A stretch of 64,000 nucleotides of DNA from Oxalobacteraceae bacterium OTU3CINTB1 (lineage in GTDB: Bacteria; Pseudomonadota; Gammaproteobacteria; Burkholderiales; Burkholderiaceae_D). Each line of letters starts with the position of its first letter. Within the stretch, counting starts at the first letter, position 1. The notes under the pieces are model-generated. The model saw only the letters and a program-made list of their open reading frames with translations. It had not been told where the DNA came from and did no database searches. The translations under genes and the position numbers were made by a program. Location of the stretch: contig CP099652.1 of the NCBI GenBank assembly GCA_024123955.1, positions 5,394,001-5,458,000 on the forward strand, given 5' to 3'. Positions 17,530 to 27,026 of the stretch are shown one piece after another.

Positions 17530-18065
17530 GTGGCCTCCAGCTGGAAGCGCAAGGGCCGCAACGGGTCCTGGTCGTTGATCTCGTGGCGCGTCAGCACCAC
17601 GCCGCTGAAGGTTTCCTGCTGCTTGAGTTCCGCCACGTAGGCCACCATATCGTCGCTGGTCCTGGTTTCTGCGGTGATCTTGAGCACCTGCTTGCGCGGG
17701 TCCGGCTCCATCGCCACCAGCGCCACGTTGCGCGGCGTGGCGGCGGCCACGGCGTCCTGCAGCTCGCGCCATGGCAGGTTCAATTGCAGGATGGCGCCGT
17801 TGACGAAGGCAGCCTGCCCTTCCGGTATCACCACCCGCGCCACCTCCACCGGGCGCGCCGACATGGCCGCCGCGCGCTGCTGGATATGGCGCAGTTGCTG
17901 TTCGCGCTCGCGCTGTTGCCCGACCAGCTTCCAGCCGCCGAGGGCCGCGCCCACGCACAGCAGCAGTCCGGCGGCGCCCAGCGCCAGCAGCGCCGGGTGC
18001 GTGTGGAACAAGGTGCGGCGCAGGCTGCGCGGCGCGAAGTCGATGTGCATCGCGTTCTTGGTCAT
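17514..18065 (-). CDS. PilN/GspL-C-like inner-membrane assembly protein
   Basis: This 183-aa bitopic protein has a short cytoplasmic tail (MTKNAMHIDFAPRSLRRTL), a helix about residues 24-46, a coiled segment (QQREREQQLRHIQQRAA), and a periplasmic PilN-type domain ending LTRHEINDQDPLRPLRFQLE. The short N-terminal tail in PilN recruits PilM, encoded just upstream. ATG 18065 overlaps the previous stop (ATGA), and its 3' end overlaps the PilO-like gene by 16 bp. Confidence 0.72.
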   Translation of the reverse strand: MTKNAMHIDFAPRSLRRTLFHTHPALLALGAAGLLLCVGAALGGWKLVGQQREREQQLRHIQQRAAAMSARPVEVARVVIPEGQAAFVNGAILQLNLPWRELQDAVAAATPRNVALVAMEPDPRKQVLKITAETRTSDDMVAYVAELKQQETFSGVVLTRHEINDQDPLRPLRFQLEATWITR

Positions 18066-18937
18066 GCCACGCTCCCGCCGCGCGCCAGCAGCGCCGCCGT
18101 CGACAGCCCGGCGCCGCCGGCCTGCTGCGCCTGATCGAGCGCCTCGCATGGAATCTGCGAGGCGCTGGCGGCGGCGCGCGTCCACGCGGCGACGCCGGCC
18201 GTGCTGGCCGCGCTGGCCGATGCTGCGCCGCACAGCTGCAGCAGTTCCGGCGGCGGCATATCGAGCAGCAGCGCCTCGCGCTTCAAGGTCTGCGTCAGCC
18301 ATGCCGCATCGGCGCCGGGCGGCACCGGCAGCGCGCGGATCGCGCGCATCGCCTGCGGCCCTTTGCCGTTGCCGGTTTCGATCGCCGCCAACGTCAGCAG
18401 ATTGTCGTGCAGCAGGCCAAACCAGGCGCCCCGCTTGATGCCGCGCCGCCAACGGTTCCACGCGCTGACGAAATGCGGCTCGACACCGACGATGGACAGT
18501 TTGAATTCCGTCGCCACCAGCTCCAGCACCGCCAGCAGCGCGCGCGGCATGGCGGCGGCGAAGAACGGCTCGGTGGTGTTCCAGTCGGCCGCTATCTTCC
18601 AGGCCGACGGCGCCTCGCCGTACAGCGACTGGAAGCGCAGGCCGGCCGCCGCCTCCATGTCGTCCAGGCGCGTGGCGCCGGGCGGCGGCGTGACGCGCCA
18701 CATGCGCGTCAATTCCTCGGCCAGCACGATGCTGGCGGGCCAGCCGCCCACGTCCTGCTCGCCCAAAAGCGCGCGCAAGGCGTTGGCGATGGCGTCGAAC
18801 GGATGCGCGGCCGATGGCGCGAACGCGTGCTCCGCCAGCACGGTAAATCGCTCTCCGCGCCAGCGGCTCACGCGCACCAGGCTGACGGCGTGGCCGGCCA
18901 CGCCGATGCGCAACGATTGTCCGACGGCTCTAAGCAT
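18062..18937 (-). CDS. PilM/GspL cytoplasmic-domain-like protein
   Basis: This 291-aa protein has no membrane helix or signal. It begins RIGVAGHAVSLVRVSRWRGERF and has the PilM-like pattern of an actin-fold protein (LAALGSV-type strands replaced by DNLLTLAAIETGNG). The function is inferred mainly from position directly before the PilN- and PilO-like genes and from length. The actin-fold nucleotide motifs are not well preserved, so it may be a structural homolog without ATP binding. It overlaps the ATPase gene by eight bases. Confidence 0.6.
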   Translation of the reverse strand: MLRAVGQSLRIGVAGHAVSLVRVSRWRGERFTVLAEHAFAPSAAHPFDAIANALRALLGEQDVGGWPASIVLAEELTRMWRVTPPPGATRLDDMEAAAGLRFQSLYGEAPSAWKIAADWNTTEPFFAAAMPRALLAVLELVATEFKLSIVGVEPHFVSAWNRWRRGIKRGAWFGLLHDNLLTLAAIETGNGKGPQAMRAIRALPVPPGADAAWLTQTLKREALLLDMPPPELLQLCGAASASAASTAGVAAWTRAAASASQIPCEALDQAQQAGGAGLSTAALLARGGSVA

Positions 18938-20657
18938 GCAAGGTCACCCGTTTGATTTCGCCCAAAGTGGTGCCGCCGCGCTTGACCAGTTCCAGCGCGG
19001 CCTGGCGCAGGCTGCGCGTGCCGTTGTCGTAGGCCGCCTGCTTGATCTGGCGGATCGGCCGCTTGTCGACGATCAGCTCGCGGATCTCGTCGTTCAGGGT
19101 CAGGATTTCGGCGATCGAGCGCCGCCCCTTGTAGCCGGTGCCCCGGCAATCGCCGCAGCCCGGTCCCTGCATGAAGCGGTAGTCATGGACATCGGCGCGG
19201 CGCAGGCCGACGCTGGCCAGTTCGTGGTCGTCCGGCGTGTAGTCCACCGCGCAGTGCGGGCAGTTGATGCGCACCAGGCGCTGCGCCCAGATGCCGTTCA
19301 GCGCCGACACGAAGGCATACGGATCGATGCCCATGTGGGTGAAGCGGCCGAACACGTCGAACACGTTATTGGCGTGCACGGTGGTGAGCACCAGGTGGCC
19401 CGTCAGTGCCGACTGCACGGCGATTTCCGCCGTCTCGCGGTCGCGGATCTCGCCCACCATGATCTTGTCCGGATCGTGGCGCAGGATCGAGCGCAGTCCC
19501 TTGGCGAAGGTCAGGCCCTTCTTCTCGTTGACGGGAATCTGCAGGATGCCCGGCAGCTGGTACTCGACCGGGTCCTCGATGGTGATGATCTTTTCGCGGC
19601 CGTTGTGGATCTCGGTCAGTGCCGCGTACAAGGTGGTGGTCTTGCCCGAGCCGGTCGGCCCGGTCACCAGCAGCATGCCGTAGGCCTCCTGCGCCAGCAC
19701 CCGCAAGGTCGCCAGCGACGGCGCGTCGAAGCCCAGCGCCTCCAGGGTCAGCGAACCGTAGGCCTCGATCATGGCGCGCTTGTCGAGGATACGGATGACG
19801 GCGTCCTCGCCGTGGATGCTCGGCATGATGGACACGCGCAGATCGATCTCGCGGCCGTTGGCCTCGACCCGGAAGCTGCCGTCCTGCGGTACGCGGCGCT
19901 CGGCGATATCGAGTTCGGCCAGCACCTTCAGGCGCGAGATGATTTGTTCGGCGACCTCGATGCCGTTGACGGCGGTGGCGTGATCGAGCACGCCGTCGAC
20001 CCGGTACTTGACGGCCAGGCCGCCGGAGGTGCTCTCGAGGTGGATGTCGGAGGCGCCGGCCTTCAAGGCATCGTACAAGGTGGAGTTGACCAGCCGGACC
20101 GCCGGACTGGCCGCCTCCGACACCGAAGCGAACGACAGCACGGCGGCGGTCTTGCCGTCGCGCCGGCCCTCGCTGGCGCCGGGCAGCAGCGAGTCGGTGG
20201 CGCGCGCCGATTCCTCCTGCTTGGACAAATAGGCCTGGATGTCGGCCTGCAGCGCCAGGCGCACCGGCAGCGGCGCGTGCGGCGTGGCGCGCGCCTGCGT
20301 GCCGAGCCAGGTTTGCAGATCGAGGTCGAACGGATCGGCGATCACGCCCACCACCACGCCGTCGAAGCCGCGCAGCAGCACGCAGTGGCGCGCCATCGCC
20401 TGCGACAGCGGCAGCAGGTCGAAGGCCGGCACGAAGGCCAGCATGTCGACCGTCTCCAGCACCGTCATGCCGAACGGCTGCGCCAACGCTTGCACCACCA
20501 GGCGCGGCTCCATGCCACTGAGCGCTTCGAGCTCCTCGACCAAGGTGCGTTTCGATTGCTGGCGCAGATGGCGCGCGCGCGCCACCAGCGCGGTGTCGAG
20601 GGCCGGCACGGGGGAAACCGGGACGCCGGTATCAACGGGAATGGCCTGGGCCGTCAT
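18930..20657 (-). CDS. gspE: Type II secretion/type IV pilus assembly ATPase (GspE/PilB family)
   Basis: This hexameric ATPase powers pseudopilus extension from the cytoplasmic face. It is 575 aa from ATG 20657 (MTAQAIPVDTG). An N-terminal GspE-N domain precedes the catalytic part. That part has Walker A GPTGSGKTTT near residue 330, the Asp box ITIEDPVEYQ, Walker B HDPDKIMVGEIRD and the His box SALTGHLVLTTVHANN. A zinc-binding tetracysteine pair, CPHC and CGDC, lies near residues 465 and 502. The start overlaps the gspF-like stop as ATGA. Confidence 0.93.
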   Translation of the reverse strand: MTAQAIPVDTGVPVSPVPALDTALVARARHLRQQSKRTLVEELEALSGMEPRLVVQALAQPFGMTVLETVDMLAFVPAFDLLPLSQAMARHCVLLRGFDGVVVGVIADPFDLDLQTWLGTQARATPHAPLPVRLALQADIQAYLSKQEESARATDSLLPGASEGRRDGKTAAVLSFASVSEAASPAVRLVNSTLYDALKAGASDIHLESTSGGLAVKYRVDGVLDHATAVNGIEVAEQIISRLKVLAELDIAERRVPQDGSFRVEANGREIDLRVSIMPSIHGEDAVIRILDKRAMIEAYGSLTLEALGFDAPSLATLRVLAQEAYGMLLVTGPTGSGKTTTLYAALTEIHNGREKIITIEDPVEYQLPGILQIPVNEKKGLTFAKGLRSILRHDPDKIMVGEIRDRETAEIAVQSALTGHLVLTTVHANNVFDVFGRFTHMGIDPYAFVSALNGIWAQRLVRINCPHCAVDYTPDDHELASVGLRRADVHDYRFMQGPGCGDCRGTGYKGRRSIAEILTLNDEIRELIVDKRPIRQIKQAAYDNGTRSLRQAALELVKRGGTTLGEIKRVTLHA

Positions 20658-21850
20658 GACATGTCTCCGGCCAGATCGAAGATCGGCATATAAAGCAGCA
20701 CCACGATGGCGCCGACGATCAAGCCGATGGCGGCCATTAGCAGCGGTTCGAAGGTGCGGGTGAAACGGTCGATCCAGCGGGTGATCTCGCCGTCGTAGAA
20801 GGCCGCCGACTGCGTCAGCATCGGCCCCATGTCGCCGGTGCGCTCGCCCACGCGCAGCATGCGCAGCGAGATCGGCGTGGTCAGTTGATTGGCCTCGAAG
20901 GCGGTCGACAGCGGCAGGCCCGCCTCGATGGACGCGCGCGCCGCCTGCAGGTTCTGGCGGATGCCGGCCGAGACCATGCCCTGCACCGTCTCGATGGCGT
21001 GGACGATGGTGATGCCGCCCTCGCTGAGCATGCCCAGGGTCAGGTACAGCCGCGACAATTCGTAGATGCGCACGCGCTCGCCGATGCCCGGCAGGCGGCT
21101 GAGCAGGCGGACGATGCCGCCGCTGCCCATCAGGTGGCGCACCGTCAGCGCCAGCGCCGCCAGCGCCGCCGCGATGCCGCCCAACAGCAGCACCGTGTGC
21201 TGGCTGGCGAACTGGCCCCAGTTGAGCATCTGCTGCGACAGCCATGGCAGGTCGCGCCCGGCGCCCTGGTAGACCTCGGCGAAGCGCGGCACCACGTAGC
21301 CGATCAAAAACAGGCTGACGCCGCCGCCGACGAGCAGCAGGATGCACGGATAAATGGCGGCCGACACCAGCTTGCCGCGCACCAGGTCGATGCGCTGCTG
21401 GTAGTCGATAAAGCGCGACAGCGAGCGCGGCAGGTCGGACGTGCCCTCGGCCGCCTTGACGATGCCGATGTACAGCGGCGGGAACAGTTCCGGCTGCTCG
21501 GCCAGCACGGCCGAAAAGCGCTGGCCCTCGCGCAGGCCGGCCAGCAGCCGTTCGAGCACCCCGCGCGTGGCCGGATTGGCCTCTTTTTCCAGCAGCGCCT
21601 CGAGTCCCTCGACGATGCCCAGGCCGGCCGTCAGCAGCGCCAGCAACTCCTGGCTGAACAGCACCAGGGACAGCGCCGGGCGCTTGCCGGCGCGGCCGCG
21701 GCCGGTCAGGCCGCCGCGCGCCGGCGCGATGGCGCTGACGAAGAGGCCGCGCGCCTCGACCTGGCGGCGCGCGTCGGCCTCATCGCGGCCATCGATCAAC
21801 AGATGGGCGATGACCATATCGGCCGACAAGGTGCGGACATCGAACTGCAT
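20654..21850 (-). CDS. gspF: Type II secretion/pilus inner-membrane platform protein GspF
   Basis: This 398-aa polytopic protein has two T2SSF domains (about residues 70-190 and 270-390) and three membrane helices near residues 170, 215 and 375. Typical motifs are LLTAGLGIVEGLEAL, the YPCILLLVGGG segment and RVGERTGDMGPML. It forms the base on which pseudopilins assemble and contacts the ATPase. Start chosen: ATG 21850 (MQFDVRTL). It lies 68 bp after gspG and overlaps the ATPase gene. Confidence 0.92.
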   Translation of the reverse strand: MQFDVRTLSADMVIAHLLIDGRDEADARRQVEARGLFVSAIAPARGGLTGRGRAGKRPALSLVLFSQELLALLTAGLGIVEGLEALLEKEANPATRGVLERLLAGLREGQRFSAVLAEQPELFPPLYIGIVKAAEGTSDLPRSLSRFIDYQQRIDLVRGKLVSAAIYPCILLLVGGGVSLFLIGYVVPRFAEVYQGAGRDLPWLSQQMLNWGQFASQHTVLLLGGIAAALAALALTVRHLMGSGGIVRLLSRLPGIGERVRIYELSRLYLTLGMLSEGGITIVHAIETVQGMVSAGIRQNLQAARASIEAGLPLSTAFEANQLTTPISLRMLRVGERTGDMGPMLTQSAAFYDGEITRWIDRFTRTFEPLLMAAIGLIVGAIVVLLYMPIFDLAGDMS

Positions 21851-21918
21851 GGCGAATGCGGCTTTCGTTGACGGTGGCGGTGGCGCGCGGGGTGGCGTGA
21901 ATCCGGACGCTGGCTGCG

Positions 21919-22362
21919 TTATTGCGAGCTGATCTCGGCGTCCTCGCCGGTGCCGCCGGGCTGGCCGTCGCGTCCCAGCGAGGTGATCTCGAACTCGGCC
22001 TTGGTGCCGGGCGCCTTGTACTGGTAAGGATGGCCCCACGGATCGGGCGGCACGCCCTTCTTCAGGTACGGGCCGTTCCACTTGGCGCCCGCCGTGGCCG
22101 GCGCCACCACCAGGGCGCCCAGCCCCTCTTCGGTGGTCGGATAGCGGCCAACGTCGAGGCGGTAGGTGTCGAGCGATTTTTCGAACGCGTCGATCTGCGC
22201 CTTGGCGATGGTCACCTCGGACTTGCCCAGCTGGGCGAAATATTTGGGGCCGACATAGGCCGCCAACAGGCCGATGATGACGATCACCACCAGCAATTCC
22301 AACAACGTGAAGCCGCCGGCCTTGCGGGCCGCCGTCCAACCGCGATTCTTCGCCACTTCCAT
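21919..22362 (-). CDS. gspG: Type II secretion major pseudopilin GspG
   Basis: This 147-aa protein is the main pseudopilus subunit. Its leader ends AGG and the methylated motif is FTLLELLVVIVIIGLLAAYV with Glu+5. The GspG hallmarks follow: DTYRLDVGRYPTTEEGLGAL, WNGPYLKKGVPPDPWGHPYQY and the calcium-binding C-terminal loop with SLGRDGQPGG. AAGGAG precedes ATG 22362 by about 8 nt. It is the first gene of the eleven-gene operon, so its expression is the highest expected. Confidence 0.95.
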   Translation of the reverse strand: MEVAKNRGWTAARKAGGFTLLELLVVIVIIGLLAAYVGPKYFAQLGKSEVTIAKAQIDAFEKSLDTYRLDVGRYPTTEEGLGALVVAPATAGAKWNGPYLKKGVPPDPWGHPYQYKAPGTKAEFEITSLGRDGQPGGTGEDAEISSQ

Positions 22363-22840
22363 CCGACCAACTCCTTAAATCCACCCGAAACAGTCCGCCG
22401 CGTGCCGGGCGCCGCGACGGCGCCCTCAGCGCTACCAAAGGCTACCATGCGCTTTGCCAGTCATACAATCTTTTCTTCGGACGCGCGGTCCACCCGGCGA
22501 CCGCGCGCCCCGGGGCGGCCGCGCGCCGGCCCGTTTTGGGGGCTCAATACTCTACCGTAAAACACGGCGGCCGCGCGCATGTTCTCTGTGCTTCCTCAAC
22601 AATGTTGCAAATTATTCACAGGCAATAACAATAACGGTTCAACGCCGCTCCCAGCGGAAACCGAATTTCCCACTGCAAAAATGCTAGTTACCCGAATTTT
22701 CATTCCTAAACTTTTCGCCTTTTTATTGTCGCCGTTGCTACACTTCTTGACATCTCCCGCGCAGACGGGAGCACACGCTTGTCCCGGCGCGTCAAGGGGC
22801 ATCAACGTCATCGTCGCTTCACTCACAAAAGGGTAGATCC
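22363..22840. other. Divergent spacer between the secretion operon and the PEP-CTERM/subtilase pair
   Basis: This 478-bp spacer must hold the promoters of gspG (leftward) and the PEP-CTERM gene (rightward). The right half is AT-rich. A TTGACA occurs near 22747, followed by a TCCCGC/GCGGGA-like hairpin, but no convincing -10 sits at the right spacing. No gene was recognised here. Confidence 0.6.
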
Positions 22841-23647
22841 ATGAAACGCAGCTCGTTCCCCACCGATGCGCCACGCGCCGCGTCGAGCCTCCGACTGACA
22901 CAATTGGTCCGTGCAACCATCTTCGCCGGCCTGACCATGGCCGCGCTGTCGTCCGCCCACGCCGCCGACGTCACCATCGACTTCGAGGGCCTGCCGCCGG
23001 TGGGCCTGACCCATCAGGACGCCATCGTCGGCCAGGGCTTCAACGCCGGCTTCTACTCCAACGACGCCCAAGCGCAAGCGGGCGACGCGGTCGGCGCCAT
23101 CATCGACGGCACCGATTCGGTCGCCGCGTGCGGCTTTCTGCAGTGCCCGGCCAGCAGCGGCAACTATGCGACCATCATCAACGATGGCTACCTCGAACTG
23201 ACCAGCACCGCCCCGGGCGCCACGTTCGGCCTGAAATCGTTCGACGCCGCCTTCCTCGGCTCGAACGCCTACGACTACCCGCCAACGCCGGGCTTCCTGC
23301 GCGTGCAGGGCTTCCGCGCCGACAACAGCACCGTGTATGAAGACTACGCGTTCTACGCGCCCGGCAGCGAAGGCTTCGAGTTCGGCAGCTACACCTCGTC
23401 GTCGCTGTTCAGCAACGCCCAGTTCACCAGCCTGGCCTTCTTCGCCTTCGTCTGCGACGCCAACGGCGATTGCTCGGCCTTCAGCACCGGCCGCGGCCAG
23501 TTCGCCATCGACAACATCACCACCTCGCTGGTGGCCGCGCCCGTACCCGAGCCGTCGACCTGGCTGATGATGGGCGCCGGCCTGCTCGGCGTGGCCGGCG
23601 CCGCGCGCCGCCGCAAGCTAGCCGCAGCATCGACACCCGCCGTCTGA
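22841..23647 (+). CDS. PEP-CTERM sorting domain protein (NF038120-like)
   Basis: This 268-aa exported protein has a signal peptide to about residue 41 (SSAHA|ADVTIDFEG). The body begins with the TIDFEGLPPVG motif seen in this PEP-CTERM group. The sorting signal is at the C-terminus: VPEPSTWLMMGAGLLGVAG followed by ARRRK and about ten extra residues (LAAASTPAV). An exosortase should cleave near the Pro-Glu-Pro. It lies 23 bp before the subtilase gene and is probably co-transcribed with it. Function beyond surface localisation is unknown. Confidence 0.88.
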   Translation: MKRSSFPTDAPRAASSLRLTQLVRATIFAGLTMAALSSAHAADVTIDFEGLPPVGLTHQDAIVGQGFNAGFYSNDAQAQAGDAVGAIIDGTDSVAACGFLQCPASSGNYATIINDGYLELTSTAPGATFGLKSFDAAFLGSNAYDYPPTPGFLRVQGFRADNSTVYEDYAFYAPGSEGFEFGSYTSSSLFSNAQFTSLAFFAFVCDANGDCSAFSTGRGQFAIDNITTSLVAAPVPEPSTWLMMGAGLLGVAGAARRRKLAAASTPAV

Positions 23648-23670
23648 GCCACCCATCGAGGAATAACACA

Positions 23671-26600
23671 ATGAAATTACGCCCTGTTTCCGCAGCGGTC
23701 CTGCTGCTGCTCTCCGGCCTGAGCCTGGCCGCGCACGCCGACGACACGCGCCGTCCGTACATCGTGCAACTGGCCGACAAGCCGCTCTCGTCCTATACCG
23801 GCGGCGTGGCCGGCATCGCCGCCACCAAGCCGGCCGCCGGCGCGCGGCTCGACCTCAACACCGGCGCCGCCCAGGCCTATAGCGGCTACCTGATCCAAAA
23901 GCAGCAATCGGTCAAGGCGGTCGTGGCCGGCGCGCCGATGCTGTACGACTACAAGGTGGTGCTCAACGGCTTCTCGGCCATGCTCACCGACGACGAGGTG
24001 CGCGCGCTCAAGGCCAACAGCGCCGTGGCTAACATCACCGCCGACACCCCGCGCCAGATGCTGACCAATTACACCCCCACCTTCCTCGGCCTGGACGGCG
24101 CCAACGGCCTGTGGAGCCAACTCGGCGGCAAGGAAGGCGCCGGCGAAGGCATCGTGGTCGGCATCATCGACGGCGGCATCTGGCCCGAGAGCCCGTCCTA
24201 CGCCGACCGCGTCGACGCCAACGGCAAGCCGACCTTCGACAACAGCGGCACGCTGGCCTACACTCCGCTGCCCGGCTGGCAGGGCGGCTGCGACACCGGC
24301 GAAGGCTTCACTGCGGGCCATTGCAACAACAAGCTGATCGGCGCGCGCTACTTCATCGACGGCTTCAAGGCCAGCGGCCGCCAGCTGCACTGGACCGAGT
24401 TCGTCTCGCCGCGCGATTCGATCGGCGGCACCGTCGGCCACGGCGGCCACGGCACCCACACCTCGACCACGTCGGCCGGCAACAACGGCGTGACGGCCAC
24501 CCTGGGCGACAACATCCAGATGGGCCAGACCTCGGGCATCGCCCCGCGCGCGCGCATCGCCTCGTACAAGATTTGCTGGACCTTCAACGACACGACCGAC
24601 CCGACCGGCGGCAAGAACAGCTGCTGGGGCGCGGACGCGGTGGCCGCCGTCGAACAGGCCGTCACCGACGGCGTCGACGTGCTGAACTACTCGATCAGCG
24701 GCGGCACCGTCATCAACGACGCCGTCGAACAAGCCTTCCTGCACGCGACCAACGCCGGCGTGTTCGTGGCCGCCTCGGCCGGCAACGACGGCCCCGCCAA
24801 CGAGGTCAACCACGTCAGCCCGTGGCTGGCCACGATCGCCGCCGCCGTCAACAACCGCGTGTTCCAGGGCACCGTCACGCTGGGCAACGGCGCCAGCTAC
24901 AAGGGCGTCTCGCTCAACAACCATGCCCTGCCCAACACCGCGCTGATCCGCTCCGAAGACGCGGTGCGCGCCGGCGCCAGCGCCGCCGAGGCGCGCCTGT
25001 GCTACAGCGTCGGCAGCAACGGCGCCCCGACGCTCGACCCGGCCAAGGTGGCCGGCAAGGTCGTCACCTGCGTGCGCGGCACCAACGCCCGCGTCGACAA
25101 GAGCCTGGCCGTCAAGCAGGCCGGCGGCGTCGGCATGATCATGGTCGATAACGGTTCGGGCCTGGTGGCCGAGGTCCATTCGGTGCCGACGGTGCACGTG
25201 ACCAAGCCCGACGGCGACGCCATCAAGGCGTATGCGGCGGCGCAAAACGCGGTCGCCGCGCTGAGCGTGTTCAGCAACGTGATCGTCCAGAACGCGCCGG
25301 TGTCGGCCAGCTTCTCGTCGCGCGGCCCGAACCGCTACGACGGCAACGTGCTCAAACCGGACGTCACCGCCCCCGGCGTCGACATCCTGGCCGGCGTCAC
25401 GCCGGAGCTGACCGCGGCCCAGCGCGCCGACGTCGTCAACGGCACCCTGACGCCGAAACCGGCCTGGGCGCTGTACCAGGGCACGTCGATGTCGTCGCCG
25501 CACGTGGCCGGCGTGGCCGCGCTGCTCAAGCAACTGCATCCGACCTGGTCGCCGGCGGCGATCAAGTCGGCGCTGATGACCAGCGCCACGCCGACCTTCC
25601 CCGACGGCCTGGCAGCGCTGCAGCAGGGTGTGCTGCCGTGGGCCCAGGGCGCCGGCCACATCAATCCATACGGGACCGTGCCGCATCCGGCCGACGGCCG
25701 CGCCTACAACGCCAAGGGCGCCAGCGACCCGGGCCTGGTCTACGAGCTGGGCGCGCGCGACTACAAGCGCTACCAGTGCGGCGCCGGCTTCAGCAACGAG
25801 TGCACCGAAGGCTCGATCATCGGCTACAACCTGAACCTGCCGTCGATCACCGTCAACAACGCGCTCGGCACGGTCGAGGTCACCCGCACCGTCACCAACG
25901 TCGGCACCAGCGCCGCCACCTACAGCGGCAGCGCCAGCCTGCCGGGCTTCACCACCGTGCTGACGCCGGCCACCCTGACCTTGGCGCCCAACGCCAGCGC
26001 CAGCTACACGGTCAAGCTGACCCGCACCAACGCCGTGTTCAACGAGTGGCAATACGGCGACGTCACCTGGACCGACGCCAACCACGTGGTGCGCGTGCCG
26101 TTGACGGCGCGCAGCGGCCGGGCCATCTCATCGCCGGCGCTGACGGCCAGCACCCGCGCCTCCAGCACCGTGCTGTTGAGCGTACTGGCCGGCTTCAACG
26201 GCCGCATGGGCGCGGCCGTCGGCGGCTTCAAGGAAGTCAACCGCGGCGCCACGCAAACGGTGCCGGCCATCCTGGAGCCGCTCGACACGGCCGCCGACGT
26301 GGCCGCCGCCTGCGTGGCCAACACGGTCGGCGTGCGCGCCATTCCGGTGACGATCCCCGCCAACACCGTGGCCGCCGCGTTCGAACTGTTCGACCGCGAC
26401 ACCGCGTCCAACGGCGGTGACGACCTCGACCTGGTGGTGCTCAATCCGGACGGCAGCGTGGCCGGCGCCAGCCTGCGCGGCGGCTCCACCGAGTGGGTGC
26501 GTCTGAACAGCCCGGCGGCCGGCAACTACCGCGTCTGCGTGGTCGGCTACGCGCCGGCCGACGGCGTCGCGACCGACTTCAACCTGTCGTCGGCCGTGGT

Positions 26601-26844
26601 CACCCGTGGCGACATGGCCGGCGCGCTGAAGGCGGCCGTGCCTAGCCGGGTCTACGAGGGCAACGTGGCCACGGTCACGGCCAGCTGGAGCGGCCTGGCG
26701 ACGGGCAAGCGCTACTACGGCGGGGTGCAATACCTCGACCTGAACGGCGCCGTCGCCTCGTCGACCACCTTGCTGGTGGAGACCAACAATCCGGTGCCGC
26801 TGGCCGAGGGCGCGGCCAAGACCCGCAAGCTGAGCGCGCGCTAA
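23671..26844 (+). CDS. Secreted S8 family serine peptidase (subtilase) with PA domain
   Basis: This 1057-aa protein has a signal peptide (1-22). An inhibitor I9 propeptide follows (about 28-130: YIVQLADKPLSSY). The catalytic domain has Asp167 (GIIDGGIWPESPSY), His260 (GHGGHGTHTS) and Ser606 (GTSMSSPHVAGVAALLKQ). A PA domain is inserted between His and Ser (about 430-540). A fibronectin-like domain follows (VTRTVTNVGTSAATYS), then a C-terminal beta-rich region. This architecture resembles plant cucumisin-type subtilases, which many secreted bacterial enzymes share. No PEP-CTERM tail is present. Confidence 0.93.
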   Translation: MKLRPVSAAVLLLLSGLSLAAHADDTRRPYIVQLADKPLSSYTGGVAGIAATKPAAGARLDLNTGAAQAYSGYLIQKQQSVKAVVAGAPMLYDYKVVLNGFSAMLTDDEVRALKANSAVANITADTPRQMLTNYTPTFLGLDGANGLWSQLGGKEGAGEGIVVGIIDGGIWPESPSYADRVDANGKPTFDNSGTLAYTPLPGWQGGCDTGEGFTAGHCNNKLIGARYFIDGFKASGRQLHWTEFVSPRDSIGGTVGHGGHGTHTSTTSAGNNGVTATLGDNIQMGQTSGIAPRARIASYKICWTFNDTTDPTGGKNSCWGADAVAAVEQAVTDGVDVLNYSISGGTVINDAVEQAFLHATNAGVFVAASAGNDGPANEVNHVSPWLATIAAAVNNRVFQGTVTLGNGASYKGVSLNNHALPNTALIRSEDAVRAGASAAEARLCYSVGSNGAPTLDPAKVAGKVVTCVRGTNARVDKSLAVKQAGGVGMIMVDNGSGLVAEVHSVPTVHVTKPDGDAIKAYAAAQNAVAALSVFSNVIVQNAPVSASFSSRGPNRYDGNVLKPDVTAPGVDILAGVTPELTAAQRADVVNGTLTPKPAWALYQGTSMSSPHVAGVAALLKQLHPTWSPAAIKSALMTSATPTFPDGLAALQQGVLPWAQGAGHINPYGTVPHPADGRAYNAKGASDPGLVYELGARDYKRYQCGAGFSNECTEGSIIGYNLNLPSITVNNALGTVEVTRTVTNVGTSAATYSGSASLPGFTTVLTPATLTLAPNASASYTVKLTRTNAVFNEWQYGDVTWTDANHVVRVPLTARSGRAISSPALTASTRASSTVLLSVLAGFNGRMGAAVGGFKEVNRGATQTVPAILEPLDTAADVAAACVANTVGVRAIPVTIPANTVAAAFELFDRDTASNGGDDLDLVVLNPDGSVAGASLRGGSTEWVRLNSPAAGNYRVCVVGYAPADGVATDFNLSSAVVTRGDMAGALKAAVPSRVYEGNVATVTASWSGLATGKRYYGGVQYLDLNGAVASSTTLLVETNNPVPLAEGAAKTRKLSAR

Positions 26845-26881
26845 GCGCATCGCGCGCCTTCGCGGGCGCGACGTTCCATCG

Positions 26882-26921
26882 AAACCGCCGTGCCCGCAAG
26901 GGTGCGGCGGTTTTTTTTTAC
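26882..26921 (+). terminator. Rho-independent terminator after the subtilase gene
   Basis: AACCGCCG and CGGCGGTT arms with an internal CCC/GGG extension, followed by nine T. Confidence 0.88.
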
Positions 26922-27026
26922 CCCGCGCGGCCGGGCAAAAAAAACGACACATTCGCATGTGCCGTCTTTACCTGCCCGGGCGCGGCGTTGGCGCCGCGCC
27001 CCCTTCCCTGCCGCCGGATCGACGTC

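Noticed and set aside
23677-26085. Minus-strand 802-codon open frame opposite the subtilase gene
   Set aside because: Antisense shadow; the plus strand has the full Asp/His/Ser triad and propeptide.
26700-26844. PEP-CTERM tail on the subtilase
   Set aside because: The C-terminus ends TRKLSAR with a nearby PVPLAEG, but there is no hydrophobic helix between a PEP motif and the basic end.
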